Shown here one piece after another: positions 1 through 11,331 of a stretch of DNA of 32,685 nucleotides. The stretch's first letter is position 1; the number at the start of each line of letters is the position of its first letter. Made by a program: the position numbers and the translations under genes. The stretch is taken from contig JARKIF010000295.1 in assembly GCA_029378245.1 (NCBI GenBank), forward strand, positions 1-32,685. Reading direction: 5' to 3'. Source of the stretch: Roridomyces roridus. Its lineage: Eukaryota; Basidiomycota; Agaricomycetes; Agaricales; Mycenaceae. Under the pieces are notes generated by a model. That model did no database searches and was not told the DNA's origin. It saw only the letters and a program-made list of their open reading frames with translations.

Positions 1-1715
1 TTAAATACGCGCTAGGACCCCTACGACCACGTTCGCACAAAAAAACCTTCGCGAATATTCGATCGTCGATCCTCCGAGTTTGGGCCACATTCTCTTTGAC
101 ATCAATTCGACGCGATCGCGGCCAATTGGCTCTTTCCACCGCGTTTCCACGCGCTAAAATGGAAGCTCCTTTGTCTTTGCTACAGGTGGCGCGTGCGAGT
201 GCAGGAAATGACTCGGCAGGCGCGTTTTGAGCGCTCACAAACGGCTCTAAATCCCGAAAAAGGCAAGATCTTAATATCAAAAGGGGGTAAATCCGTGCAA
301 AATATCAATCAAACGCTATCAGAGAGCGTCCAAGGTTTCCGGGGGCCATGGACACGGTTCAATGAATTTCCACCCATCGGCAACCGATCATGTGTCCTGG
401 GTTTCACTGTTCGTTTTTTGTCCGAAAAGACCAAGCATTCCCAATTCAACACCGTTCAAAGACGCTTTGTACCATGTCTCGAAACAATGAGCTCTTTGAA
501 GAAATCTATTCCATTCAAAAATGACATGCACAAAGCACAAGGGTATTTATTGTCTCCCCCTCATCACTGTCACATAAAAAAAAATCGATTCAGTGGTCCT
601 TTGTTACAATTTCCCACAGAAGACGTTTCAAGGGGTAATTTGCAGGGTTCCAAGCCTCTTTTTCAGGCAGCTGACTCCACAAGCACATGGAACACAGCTG
701 ATTGGGCTGAGATAGGGTAAAAGTTCAGCCTAGGCAAGGTATATAAGGGTGGAGGAGTGTTAGAGCCTCCCACATCATTTCCCCCTTGTGTTAGTTGAGA
801 TGGTGAAGCTGAGTGAGGCATCTCAGCCATTCTGAATAACAAACACTTGTTGAGGCCCAGTTCCAATGCATTTGCAAAATGCTTTGGAATTCCAGAGAAA
901 GCATTGAAATACGCTGGATTTGTGAATATTCAACAGGCACAGGCAGGTATAGGGAGGGAGGATGTGTTACACATCAATCCAGAGGGAAATGAATACAGAG
1001 TTGTGAACCTGTGACCTCCCGGGGAGCATGAGAACAAGAAAGATAGTATAGTATGACAAGAGGGTGTGGTGTGTGAGGGGTATGACTTCCAGTGCCAGGG
1101 AGGCAAACCAAGTCAGACGGTGAAAGCTGAGAACGGCAAACAATTGAACTCGAGCCCGAACACAAGGCAAGGGCAGATGCCAAGGGTCGGATCTACAAGA
1201 GAGCAAGGGTTTTTGCCTGTTGCCAAGCAGACAAGAAGCGCTGCATCGCCACTTCGCGGGCCAAGGAGCACCGGAAACTGGGACAGCGGAGGCGAGTCGA
1301 ACGAGCCGAGTCGCGTTGTGATGGTTTGAGACAGGGAGTGCGATCTTTGACAGGCTTAGATAATCAAGAAACACAAGACTCGGCAAAGGTCTCGTTCACC
1401 CGGAGAGGCGCGGACGCAAATCCCTCTGCGCGTCATATTTGCAAGACTCTACCTGGACTCTGCCCGAAGAACACAAATTCCGCACAAGTAAATGGCCGCC
1501 CTGCGTCGATGGAGGAAGAGTGGGCACCTGCGGCGATAAAAGCTGCAAATTTCCGACTAGTGCTCGTCGGAGGGGAGGCTCAAGAGCCGGGGACAAGGAG
1601 TCCCGCATCGGTGGGGCCCCTATTGTGATTCACATGTCCGTGTCCTTTTAAAGTCCTCTAATTCTGTCACCAATACCCCTACCCTCCTTCAGATTCATAC
1701 CCACATACACCACTC
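1..1715. other. Intergenic region, no gene supported
   Basis: I see no conserved protein, RNA gene or complete mobile element here. An open frame at 193-720 has no recognisable domain and no intron structure. A TATA-like TATATAAGG lies near 741 and is followed by a stretch that resembles retrotransposon LTR leader sequence, but I could not find paired ends or a target duplication. The last part, before 1716, is presumably the promoter of the carrier gene. Confidence 0.5.
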
Positions 1716-2791
1716 ATGTCGCGTTCCGGCAACAAGCAGCCTGTTGGATTCGCGACCCACATCGCAGCGGGCGGGATAGCAGGCGCGTGCGAGGCGGTAT
1801 GTGTTCTTTCACGCTGGGCGTGTCTATCGCATTGACGCGTTTCCGTCCTGCAGCTCACATGCCAACCGCTCGACACCATCAAGGTCCGGATGCAGCTCTC
1901 CAAGTCGGGCGTGCCCCAGGAGTCTGTCCTCTTGCTTCCAATACACTCGACGACTGGCTAACGCACCAATGTAGACCCGACCGCGCGGCTTCTTCGCCAC
2001 AGGCGCTCTCATAGTACGCCGAGAGACTCCCCTCGCCCTCTACAAAGGTCTCGGTGCAGTTCTCTCTGGCATCGTCCCCAAGATGGCCATCCGTTTCGCG
2101 AGCTTTGAGCAATACAAGGGCCTCCTCGCCGACCCCACAACGGGCAAGACCTCCACAGGCGGCATATTCCTCGCCGGTCTTGGCGCAGGTACCACTGAAG
2201 CCATCGCCGTCGTGACACCCATGGAAGTCGTCAAGATCCGACTGCAAGCCCAAATGCACTCGCTCGCCGACCCACTCGAGACGCCGCGCTACCGTAACGC
2301 AGGACATGCCGTCTACACTATCATCCGCGAGGAAGGGCCCCCGAACCCTTTACCGCGGTGTCAGCCTTACCGCGCTCCGCCAGGCTACGAACCAGGGTGC
2401 CAACTTTACTGCCTACCAAGAACTCAAAAAGCTCGCATACCGCTTCCAACCCAACCTACGCGATGCAGAGCTCCCTTCGTACCAACACATGCTGATTGGC
2501 CTCATCTCGGGCGCAATGGGACCCTTTTCCAATGCCCCCATCGACACGATCAAGACGCGTCTGCAGCGTGCCCCCGCTGAGCCCGGCGTGAGTGCCTTTG
2601 CGCGGATATCGGCTATTGCAGCGACGATGGTCAAGGAGGAGGGCGTGAGCGCGTTGTACAAGGGCATCACCCCACGTGTCTTGCGTGTCGCCCCAGGTCA
2701 GGCGATCGTGTTTGCGGTCTATGAGCGTGTGAGGACGGCGATGGAGCGGCGTGCGCCCAGCGTCGTAGAGGATGATGGCTGGGGCGAGTAG
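1716..2791 (+). CDS. SFC1: Mitochondrial succinate/fumarate carrier (SFC1/ACR1 type), frameshifted
   Basis: Inner-membrane carrier exchanging cytosolic succinate for mitochondrial fumarate, needed in yeast for growth on C2 compounds. Exon 1 is 1716-1796 (MSRSGNKQPVGFATH start), exon 2 starts at 1854 and exon 3 at 1975. The donor of intron 2 is uncertain; 1926 keeps frame, 1911 is an alternative. The three mitochondrial-carrier signatures are present: PLDTIK, PMEVVK and PIDTIK, and so are family blocks such as LYKGLGAV, IPKMAIRF-like VPKMAIRF, ATNQGANF and LYKGITPR. The frame breaks at a run of five C (2338-2342) between REEG and RTLYRGVSLT; dropping one C rejoins both halves with no missing residues. 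This is either a sequencing or assembly indel or a very recent inactivation, because everything else is well conserved. The protein ends with an acidic tail and TAG at 2789-2791. Confidence 0.9.
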
Positions 2792-3127
2792 AGGGACGGA
2801 TTTCTGGTTTCGATGGTAGAATACTCGTACGAATAGGGTGTAATAGTAGTCTAATTTACTCTGTATTTCATGGCACTTGAATCCAATCACATTTCAAGTG
2901 CTACAACATAATCCGTGTGCTGTACATGAAAAGAATCCGTGCGGTACAAGAACCCATAAAGAATTCATAACAAAAAAGTCGTAAGAGGCATGCACGGGAA
3001 CAACACCCAGAACCCCCAGCCAACCGGTGGCCATTAACCAAAACAAACAGATCCACCCCAAAGCACTTTTGAAGGCGGAAGAAAGAGAGGGCAGGTGTTT
3101 TTCGCGTGCTTTTGAGGAAGAGTGGGA
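2792..3127. other. Convergent intergenic region
   Basis: This stretch lies between the 3' ends of the carrier (+) and the kinase (-) and should hold both 3' UTRs. I see no further coding or repeat signal. Confidence 0.5.
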
Positions 3128-4497
3128 TCATTGGGGGGTGGCAGTATACTCGAAATCGGGGAAAAGATGCCCCGTCTCGTCCAGCGTCACCAGCCCATAC
3201 GTCGCGCTCACATCGTCCTCGGGATACTTGTCAAACGCACTAGCATCCCCGTCACCGGCGATCCTCGGCAAATACGGGGCCGTAATCTCCCGCGCCTCGA
3301 GCCGCGTCCAGTCGACCTCGCGGAACCACGGGTGAGCAAAGACGTCTGCAGCGCCGTGCTGCATGTTCCCGTACCGCTTCGACGGGTCGCCCTCCATGAG
3401 CTTCATGATCAGGTCCTTTGCGTGGTCCGAAAAGGCGGCGACTGGGAAGGACACTTTGGAAGGCCCGGCTTGGATGCGGTCGTACAGCACCATGTGGTTG
3501 GGCTCCGTCTGGTGGTATGGCGGCAGGCCGAAGAGCATCTCGTAGATGAGGATCCCGAGCGCGTACCAATCGACCGACTTGTTGTATCGCTGTTGCTTGA
3601 TGACCTCGGGAGCAAGGTAATCAGGTGTTCCACAGAGCGTCCATGTCGTCGTGTGGACGCGCTTGGCGAACCCAAAGTCGGCGACCTTGATGTGGCCGTC
3701 GGCATTGAGCAGTACGTTCTCGGGCTTGAGATCACGGTAGATGACGCCGAGCCCGTGGAGGTGATTCAGCGCGAGAGCGACCTCGGCGGCGTAGAACTTT
3801 GCGACAGGGTCTGGGAAGCGCTGGGTGTATTGTTGGTCCACGGACGGTGATATGTCGGTGGGTGCAACTCACATTAGATCGACGCAGAAGCGTAAACAGC
3901 TCGCCCCCCGGCACAAAGTCCATGACCATGTACAGGTTCGCCGTGTCCTGGAAGTGACCCCAGAGGTTGATGATAAAGTTGTGGTGGACGAGCTCGAGCA
4001 TGCGCTGCTCGTTGTTGGTGTGCTCGACCTGCTTCAGCCGCACCACGCGCTCCTTGTTCAGCACCTTGATCGCGTAGAAGCGCAGATTGTGTTTGCTCCG
4101 TACTGTCGAGGAGCCAGTCAGAACTGAATTACCAAGTAGACATACGCGACGAACCTAGATGTACTCGCCCGAAACTACCCGTGCCAAGGGTACGTTGGAT
4201 GATAAAGTCGCTCAGCCGATACACGCCTCGCGGTCGGTTATGCTGTTGGGGAAGAGCAGGTAGCTGCATCTCTTCCTCGACAACCTCCATGTCAGACTCC
4301 AAGCCGCTGAACCCGCGCTTGTCGGTGCTCCATTCGCTCATGGATGTCGCCTGCGTAGATATCGAGCCGCGGTGGTCATGGTACGACGAAACGGCGGATT
4401 GGGATGATGTCGGGCTGGCGAGTGAATGGAGAGAGTCTACGTCGTCGTCGCCCCTGTGGAGGGATGAATGGCCCAGCTGGCCGAGTTTATCCGCCAT
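3128..4497 (-). CDS. pkaC: cAMP-dependent protein kinase catalytic subunit (PKA-C)
   Basis: AGC-family Ser/Thr kinase, the effector of cAMP signalling. Three exons on the minus strand: 4497-4155, 4102-3873 and 3820-3128, with introns of 52 and 52 nt, giving 421 codons. Exon 1 encodes a Ser-rich non-conserved N-terminus and the glycine loop [10 protein letters not shown]. Exon 2 encodes the VAIK-type lysine segment [10 protein letters not shown], and [14 protein letters not shown]. Exon 3 has the catalytic loop [14 protein letters not shown], the activation-loop [14 protein letters not shown] and the AGC C-terminal tail. The activation loop has TPD where most PKAs have TPE. I chose MADKLGQ (4497) as start; MIRRMADK (4509) is equally in frame. 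Both splice junctions are supported by uninterrupted kinase homology. The gene looks intact, and the long plus-strand open frames over it are shadows. Confidence 0.95.
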
Positions 4498-6164
4498 TCG
4501 TCGAATCATTGAAACAAGGATGAGGATGAGAGAATGGATAGAGAGACAAAGGTGCCAAAGAAAGCCGGCATTGTTCACTCCTCGAGGCGAAATCACGTAA
4601 ACACAAATCAGAAAGAACAAGGTTTCCGGAAGCAACCACCGAACAGAAAACAAGGTCCTTCTCGTTGCCGTTTCGACCCACCCCTGCCCACTCGAAAATA
4701 CCTTGAAACGGCCTCCGCAACTCTTGTTTTATTTTCTCCACGGCTGCGGTGGCTTCTCATCGGTGTCGAGCTCTGTGTCAATTATTCGGACGTCCACCTG
4801 CAGCGGATCTTGTAACTATGAAACTATACCTGTCTGCTACGCCTAGTCAACTGGCTCGACTGGCGCTTGACTGGCGCGCGCACTAGAACCTCGACTGAAT
4901 GGAGTTTCTGCTTACACTCAACGAGACAAGACGTTTACACGGCTCAAGTGCGAGTCTGACTTGACATACTAAATTCATAGCAAGACCCTCACTCGTGTCC
5001 GACTCGCCCTCGGAAGAGACCAAGGAATCTCGGGAAATCCTGTCTCAACTTGGGAATTTACCAACTTTAGTGCTGCATTCTCACTATCACTCCAGTCCAC
5101 ACTCGCCCAAGATAGATCCGGGTGCCCAACACTGCAGTCAGCACCTATCCGCTTTCACCAGGGCCAATCGGAAGAATAAGAACTCCGAACACAAGTCAGA
5201 TGCCGAATGAATGCTTGGAAGACGTGGTTGGGAACAGACCTGAGAAGCTGCAAGCGTTGAACTCGGAGTGGAGTCACTCCATGTCAATCGGATTCTCGAC
5301 GCAGCTCGACATGGTGAATACGACAGTTGCTTGAGCGGACACGTACTCGTCAAGTTCCATATCATTCACTTTTGAACGCATCTGGACAGTCAGGAAAAGA
5401 GGTCGGCAGCCAAAGTCATGTTCCTTTCAGCTCGGGCACTTGTCATTGTCATTCACCATGGTATACACGAAAGCTGTCGAATCGAATCTAGCACGGAGAT
5501 TAATCACCAAGAGAAACCACTCCCTGTTAACAGCTGCTCTAGAGATTCTCGTCGTGCAACGCTAAGCTCCGTGTATCGCACCCTCGCTCTCAATTCATGA
5601 AAAGCTGTTTGGGAACCTCTGGAAAGTTCGAACAGATTCTCAATCGGGTGGAGCCACATCCCGAGCAAGGCGCTTCAGCTCAGATGAACAAAACAAGCGC
5701 CGAGGTACCGCATAGAAACCCCAACTTTTTGCACTGCAATGTCTGTGCCAAAAGATCCTCGTTCGGATTTAGAACTTCTTCATTTATGTAGACGCCCAGT
5801 GTGAGATGACAACGAATATTCCGGGAGTACAAACTTGGATGTATTTCCAGTTCCGTGATTCTGTACAAAGATTCATCTAGACCTTAACGGTTCGGCAAAC
5901 AGCAGCACGGATGGATGGAGTTGTAAAGCTGTTTTGAGTGGCGAGGGCAAGCGGGAACGTGTCCTGCGCGGCAGTTCCGAGGGTGGATCGGAGTTTGCTG
6001 CGCTGCTGTTGCGAGTGGTTACCAACTGCGCGGGGAGTTGAGCCAATAGACGGCGTGGAGTAAGCTGCGGGACGCACAGTTAGAACACCCAAGACCTTCA
6101 AGGGGATGGTCGTTTCGGAAGAACATTCTGCGCAGCGAGAGCTAGCGCAGTCTCCGCCTGGGTC
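4498..6164. other. Intergenic region, nothing recognised
   Basis: Only short unconserved open frames are present. The part next to 4498 is presumably the kinase promoter, and the part next to 6164 the 3' flank of the small membrane protein gene. No repeat borders were seen. Confidence 0.5.
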
Positions 6165-6476
6165 TCACTGTGAGCCTGCGGTACGGCGAGGACGGGCAAC
6201 GGTCGTAGTTACCTCCTTTTCCTGCTCCAACGCAGCCATCCGCTGTGCGGCGTATTCAATGAAGCTGTTCATGACGGAATGGCCAGATGGTTTACCTCTG
6301 CAAGCTGTTAAGATTCGAGTGCAAAAGTATCAGCGCCCATGCGCACCTTTGGCCCGGTCCAACATTGCAGCTTTTCGGGCACTGTGGCCGGCCACACCGA
6401 CGTAGATACTCCAGCCGGAGAGTCCGAGAAGAGAATAGACGACTCCTCGGTGTAGGATGTCGAAGATGGGGAGCAT
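6165..6476 (-). CDS. Small single-pass membrane protein, possibly COX14-like mitochondrial protein
   Basis: A two-exon gene of about 86 codons. Exon 1 runs 6476-6347, starts MLPIFDILHRG and carries one hydrophobic segment (about residues 11-32, VVYSLLGLSGWSIYVGVAG) followed by a basic stretch. An intron with a GTGCGC donor and AG acceptor (6346-6296) joins to exon 2 (6295-6165), which encodes an amphipathic Glu/Gln-rich tail (NSFIEYAAQRMAALEQEKE). The ATG has a good context (TTTTGCCATGC). The layout of a short LHR-containing N-terminus, one membrane helix and a charged tail resembles COX14-type cytochrome oxidase assembly factors, but this rests on pattern only. A further GTAACT...CAG intron of 37 nt after EQEKE is possible and would change the C-terminus; that length is short for this genome. 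Confidence 0.45.
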
Positions 6477-6679
6477 GGCAAAATCGTTGCACTGCCACCG
6501 GAGGTAACCGCCGTGCCGTGTTCGATTTCAAAATTGTTCCAAAACATTGAGTGAGCTTTATTCCGCGCAATTGCTACAGTGGTATAAATACAGGAATGGG
6601 GATGCATGCAATTACAGAATTAGGTAGGTATTTTTTGAGTAGTCCAAGAAATGAGGCGAGCTCTACTAGTCTCTAGTAT

Positions 6680-7699
6680 CTACCAATGGCCGAGCTCGAC
6701 CTGAGAGCGGTCGAACCCAATCTCCAGCCACGAGTCAACAGCCTCAACAGGTGCGCCTCCTTCAGCCAATCCCAAAAATCCCACGCGATGGTAGACATTC
6801 GTGGCCGCGGGATTGTTGTGGGCGACGTACAGAGCAATGCTCTGCTTCGTCAGGAACAGATGCTTGCAGACGCGACGAACGAGTCGCTCTGCGCAGCCAC
6901 GGCGACGCCACCTCGGGTTGGTGAAGACCTTGGTGATGGTGGCCAGGGTCTCGCTGTTGCGCGTAAAGGCGACGATGGAGGCAATCTCCTCCACCTCCTC
7001 ATCGGGGCGGCGGATGCCGTGCACCCAGACCAGGTTGTTGCGAATCAGGAGAGCAGCCTCCTTCAACGCAGACTCGCTGCTGAGCACAAAAGGTTCCGAG
7101 TCCTCCGCAAACAAGTAGCAGAGCTCGGCGACCGCATGGAGGTCGGTTTCAACTGCGGGGCGGAGTTCGTACACCAGCCCCGGGAAGGTGGTCATCTGTC
7201 GGTTAACAAACGACCGTTTCGTGCAGTATGAGAGTTTGGCGTGGTAGTATGGGTCTGGGTAGAATGCCACGCCGGTCAACGAGGACCAGATCTCGACCAA
7301 CATTTTGGTGACGACGTCAGGCGCGAAAATCGAGTAGACGCGTTCGACGGGAAGAACACGCGCCATTTCGTCTGCGAGACGCGTCAAACGGGGAAACAAA
7401 AAGTCGTTGGTGAGACGGTGGATGGGGTGGGTGGTGAAGACGAAGATGGGGTATTTTCCAACCTCGCCGTTGGTGACCGACAAGACAAAGTCGATCGTCT
7501 CGTGCGAGTGGACAACGATCCAGCATTGGTCGCGGCTGGTCCCAGTTTCCTGTTCCCGAGCGAGGGATTTGGTTGCAATGGGGAGGATGGTGTTGGAATT
7601 TTGGGGATTGGAGCGCAAGGCGGCCCAGACGTTGGCGGGCAAGGCGCTCGCGCTGCCATAGGTCTTTGTGTAGATGTCGTTGGTGGTAGGGGCAGGCAT
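6680..7699 (-). CDS. GNAT-fold N-acetyltransferase domain protein
   Basis: An intronless frame of 339 codons. The C-terminal third is a GNAT domain: ITKVFTNPRWRRRGCAERL contains the acetyl-CoA pyrophosphate-binding loop (R-R-G-C-A pattern), and LYVAHNNPAATNVYHRVGF is the typical last-strand motif. The N-terminal 150 residues form a less conserved region seen in fungal GNAT proteins of this size. It probably transfers an acetyl group from acetyl-CoA to a small molecule or protein; the substrate cannot be read from the sequence. The start MPAPTTNDIYTK is the first ATG after an in-frame stop-rich stretch. Numerous plus-strand open frames over this gene are shadows. The gene looks intact and is transcribed in the same direction as the small membrane protein gene downstream. 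Confidence 0.85.
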   Translation of the reverse strand: MPAPTTNDIYTKTYGSASALPANVWAALRSNPQNSNTILPIATKSLAREQETGTSRDQCWIVVHSHETIDFVLSVTNGEVGKYPIFVFTTHPIHRLTNDFLFPRLTRLADEMARVLPVERVYSIFAPDVVTKMLVEIWSSLTGVAFYPDPYYHAKLSYCTKRSFVNRQMTTFPGLVYELRPAVETDLHAVAELCYLFAEDSEPFVLSSESALKEAALLIRNNLVWVHGIRRPDEEVEEIASIVAFTRNSETLATITKVFTNPRWRRRGCAERLVRRVCKHLFLTKQSIALYVAHNNPAATNVYHRVGFLGLAEGGAPVEAVDSWLEIGFDRSQVELGHW

Positions 7700-9010
7700 C
7701 GTCGACGATCAAAGGGGGAGGTGTGTGAAGGAGGAGAGGTGGGTTGGGTTGTTGTTGGACGGTTCCAATACAACGCTTCTTATACTTCCAACAGCCCAGA
7801 CTATGACGCCGTACTCTGCTGTATGTTTATGCAAGGCCCGCCGTCTGCCATGACTCGAACGGCGGTGCAGGAATGAATCCAGGCAACTTAATCTGGAGTT
7901 TGCCCCGAGCGAAGGTCGCTGTAAGATAATCAAATGATTATTCCATTCCACGGAACGGCCCACACATCAATAAAGTGACTCATTTACCAACCGGCGGCGG
8001 TAACAGCTATTAAGCGCGCAGAGGCGCTTAATTGATTGTGGGCGCTACCGCCAGATCCCAGCGGTAACACTTGTGGGGAAGCACAGCATCATTGCATTAG
8101 ATCTACACGAGGCACGGCGTTATGGCACAAACAAGTCCACGGAACCTGCTGGAATCTTGCGGAAACGATAATCGAGTCTTGTCGAGTCAGAGTCGGTCTT
8201 CCAGCGGGTGCCGCAGTCGGGTGCCGCAGTCTAGGTGTGGGGCAGCAGCAGCAACGTGGCCTGGAAGTAACAGCAGATACAGATCGGGGGAGCTACAGCA
8301 GCGGGTCGACGCAAAGAGCCAGGTGGTTTGCAAGCGGCTATCGGCGTCTCCAGGAAAGGAAACACTGAATGGATGGGCGCCATGCTGGGCGCTACCCGGT
8401 GAAGGAGGCAAGAGAAACACATACCACGATTGGAATGCCTCTGCGAACATTAGTCTGATGCATCCAAAAGTTGTGCCATAAGCGCCGGTCGCAATGCGCT
8501 GGCGTCGGACGAGTGTCTGTCCGAACTCTTCGTGGATGGGGCGAAGGACTACAGCTTCAACACATCTTTCCTTGAAGCTTCAAGCTTGCTGTTCTCTTCA
8601 AGTTGCCCGATCTGGACGGGAAATGAGAACAACAGCAGGATCGGTGGCTTCAGATTAACATTGCACGAACGCTGTTATGTTCAGCTTGAAACTTGAAGGG
8701 GTCATTTAAGGCATGGCTTCTGATGAAGGCGTCAGTGCCTCAACGATTGGGACTCGGGGAAGAGCCTGCTCCGACGAAATGCGCTGCTGGATTAAATCTG
8801 GAGAGGGTCGAAAATGCTCGTGGCACGGCGTACTAGATATCTTTTTTGTTTTAACCAACGGCTCGAAAAATCCGATTGAACAAGAGTTCGGGAAGATGAA
8901 GGCAAGACGAAAGACTGCAGAGATCCCATCAGTGATATTGCATCATCAATCAAGGTTGACTCCTTTCTTGACTCAGTCAACTCGCTCCTTTCTTACTCCT
9001 CTCAACATCC
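7700..9010. other. Intergenic region upstream of the F-box cluster
   Basis: No conserved gene was seen. A short direct repeat of CGGGTGCCGCAGT occurs twice near 8204-8231. The promoter-proximal motif of A1 lies at about 8949-8962. Unlike the spacers between later cluster copies, this region has no obvious similarity to the B-gene 3' end, so it marks the left border of the tandem array. Confidence 0.45.
8949..8962 (+). promoter_or_regulatory. Conserved A-family promoter-proximal motif (copy A1)
   Basis: ATCAAGGTTGACTC occurs 48 bp before the A1 start codon. The core CAAGGTTGACTC is found upstream of all four A genes (others near 16629, 22506 and 24982). It contains a TTGAC core. Function is inferred only from conservation. 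Confidence 0.4.
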
Positions 9011-10679
9011 ATGCCAGACACTTACATCCTCAGGTACTTTTTTTTTGGCTCGATATCAAGAGCCCTGCCAATTCCCCTAGATTTCCTCCTAACATACCGC
9101 GCTTGACTGACTTACCTAAATGCACCTTGTTACAAGTTATGCGGCATCTCGGGACTTCGGATATCGTACGCCTCCTGCAGGTACGGCATTGTCCAACGCG
9201 TGCGCTTTGAACGATGTGAACTCTGGGCCAGACGTGTGTTTATATCCACAGTCTATCCCAAGACCGTAGCCTGTGGGTTCCGCTTCTGGAGACTACTCGA
9301 GCCAGATACCCGGTAGGGTGCCCCAAACATGCCGATCTAGCGCAGTACACTGTCCAGACCCTCAAGAACCTCATCGTCTCTCGATTCAAACTGGAGAAAA
9401 TTTGGAAACTCCCATCTCCCAAGATTGTTGGCCACCGGGTGACCTCGCTCCATGAAGGCGTCCAAGTCCACACTATCATCGGTCTTGTCCAGGGCACTGA
9501 TATCGCACTCTTCTGTGTCGAGACAGGGCATGTTGTTTGTTGGGACTCAAAGCTGGCGGCACCGTTCCCGTTCCCGCCTATTAAGACTGGCCGGCAGCTC
9601 AAGGAGTACTCGGAGCCATCTGAATCGACCCACGGGGTCTGCTCTTTCGTCGTTATATCCAGAGATGATCACGGGTAATGTGTCTTTTGACTATCAAGAG
9701 CAGCTCATAGAATTCCCCTTAGCGCCGTTTGGCGGTACATTATAGCCGTCACACATGTGAATCGAAAGGCGACTCGTTTTGAGAGCGTCCGCACCGAGAT
9801 CCAAGAACCAATATACCGTTTCAGGTCATTATTCTTGACCAAGGACGTCGTCGGCGCAGTGACTGTCAAGGAGGGCGCCGACCATTGCGCAATTACGACG
9901 AGCAAGGTCGGTGCTGGTGCCCGCAGTGCGAAAGAATCCATAAGCCGCATGAAATTGAATCAGCGGGCGAGTCAAGCAGATCCCAGTTACTATTCTAAGC
10001 TCACTCGCCTCAGATTTCCAAGCGCCACCTACTGGTTGCATTCACTTACAAAGGCCACCTCTACAACATTTTGGAAAACGGCGCCACGGCTCAAATTCAA
10101 CATATATCCCGGAAAGCCTTCACGTCCGGCCGGTGTGAAGAGCCTACCGATGTGTTCAAGGTGGACATCCCGAACCTCGGAAAGATGTCCAACGGTGAAC
10201 CGTACTACATGCTCCCAACTTGTGCGTCTTGCGGCGTCGCAGCAGCCTTTGTGCGCCAAGTAAGTGTCGTGCGCCAAGTACGCGGCGTGCGCCAAGTGCG
10301 CGACGCAACCATGTTCACCTTCCTCCCTACCACGCCCGTGAGCTCTCCAACTGGGGATGATGGCGTCTCATCCCCCCTAGCCTTCCCCCTCTCCTGTGCA
10401 ACAGAGCACGTTCCCGGACACCCACTGAGTTCCAACCTCATTTGTATGGACCACGGCGGTTTGAACATCGTTGCTGTCCTCGAGAACCATCCCCCCAAGC
10501 TTGTCCTGGTACGGTATCATCCCGAGACGCAGTCGACCTCCACGCACCACCCCGATGTGGCGCCTTCTCTCGATCTCGACGGGTTGATCAATGTGTGTGT
10601 GGATGATACGGCCGGTATCATATTTTTGACTGCGCTGAGAGAGTCAAAGCGAAGCTTTTTCACGTTGCGATATGCGTGA
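9011..10679 (+). CDS. F-box protein, family A, copy A1
   Basis: Predicted substrate receptor of an SCF ubiquitin ligase. Five exons: 9011-9033, 9081-9180, 9232-9674, 9723-9966 and 10014-10679, giving 491 residues. The F-box spans the exon 2/3 junction: LTDLPKCTLLQVMRHL, then SDIVRLLQ, then TC and SLSQDRSLW. The remainder has no domain I recognise; repeated beta-strand-like blocks (VVCWDSKLAAPFPFPP, VAFTYKGHLYNIL, SYGVAAAFVR-like, MDHGGLNIVAVL, VCVDDTAGIIFLT) suggest a beta-propeller-like fold. Intron 4 joins in frame only with a GC donor (GCGAGT at 9967, AG at 10012-10013). No stop or frameshift interrupts the model. Exon 5 contains a short repeat (RQVSVVRQVRGVRQVR). This is the left-most copy of the array, followed by the duplicated spacer. 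Confidence 0.75.
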
Positions 10680-11331
10680 TTTATATATATACCTCTTGGT
10701 TGGACGTGCGTACAATTCAGTTGTTGTGATTTTTCAAAAATTCAAAGCAGGTTCTAGACTGGCGCCAAATGATTCGTTCTCATTGGCAGCGCTCAGCGCT
10801 TGGCCCGCAAGCGAACGATCTTCAACTCATTATATCCTTGTAATGCTACAAATGAGCTATCTAACTATTATACAAACCGACGCAGGATCAGTGGCTTCAA
10901 AAACGAACGTTGGAGTAACGATGCTGCATTCAACTTGAACGAGCACATGTCTGTCAAATGGGTAGTACCGCTGTGGTGTTGACAGTCCGTATTGTCGCGT
11001 TCAATTAGTCGAGGACGAGTCTATCGGCATTGCAAGCTCGATATTGATGACGCTGGCTGCGTATAGTATACCGTATACCGCCTTGAATGCGCCGGTGTTA
11101 CGCCCGGTGACAGTCGAACGGGAGTTCAATTGAAGATGTACATTCCGATGATAGTTATTCAACTCTATATCCATATTATCTACCGATCCGTTTCGCTCTC
11201 CGTCTGATAATTCAGCTGGTGGAAGCTGTCAGGGTCCCAATGCGATTCTGCCTCGAACGGACGGCCCTGGTATCGGCGCCCAGAAACCAATCGCGAGAGA
11301 ACAAAATCACGGTTCACCTCGTCGTCAATTC
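10680..11331 (+). repeat. Duplicated A-C spacer, copy 1
   Basis: This spacer is clearly similar to 18318-18930 after A2. Shared stretches include GACGAGTCTATCGGCATTGC (near 11013 and 18633), the 'ATTCAACTCTAT' stretch and the 'CACCAATCGCGAGAGAA'-like stretch. It shows that the duplication unit runs past A into C. No gene was seen in it. A shorter, decayed version also follows A3 (24438 onward). Confidence 0.7.

Noticed and set aside
193..720. Open frame of 175 codons on the plus strand
   Set aside because: No recognisable domain, no splice structure, low-complexity composition and no paralogue in the window; probably chance.
560..975. Possible second LTR (TATATAAGG near 741, TGTTACA near 965)
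   Set aside because: CATCA occurs near both candidate ends, but it does not align directly with the TG and CA termini, so no target duplication is supported.
3122..3850. 242-codon plus-strand frame over the kinase gene
   Set aside because: Antisense shadow of the PKA catalytic exon; the minus strand has all kinase motifs.
8204..8231. Direct repeat CGGGTGCCGCAGT
   Set aside because: Only two short units, with no link to a gene or element border; likely simple slippage.
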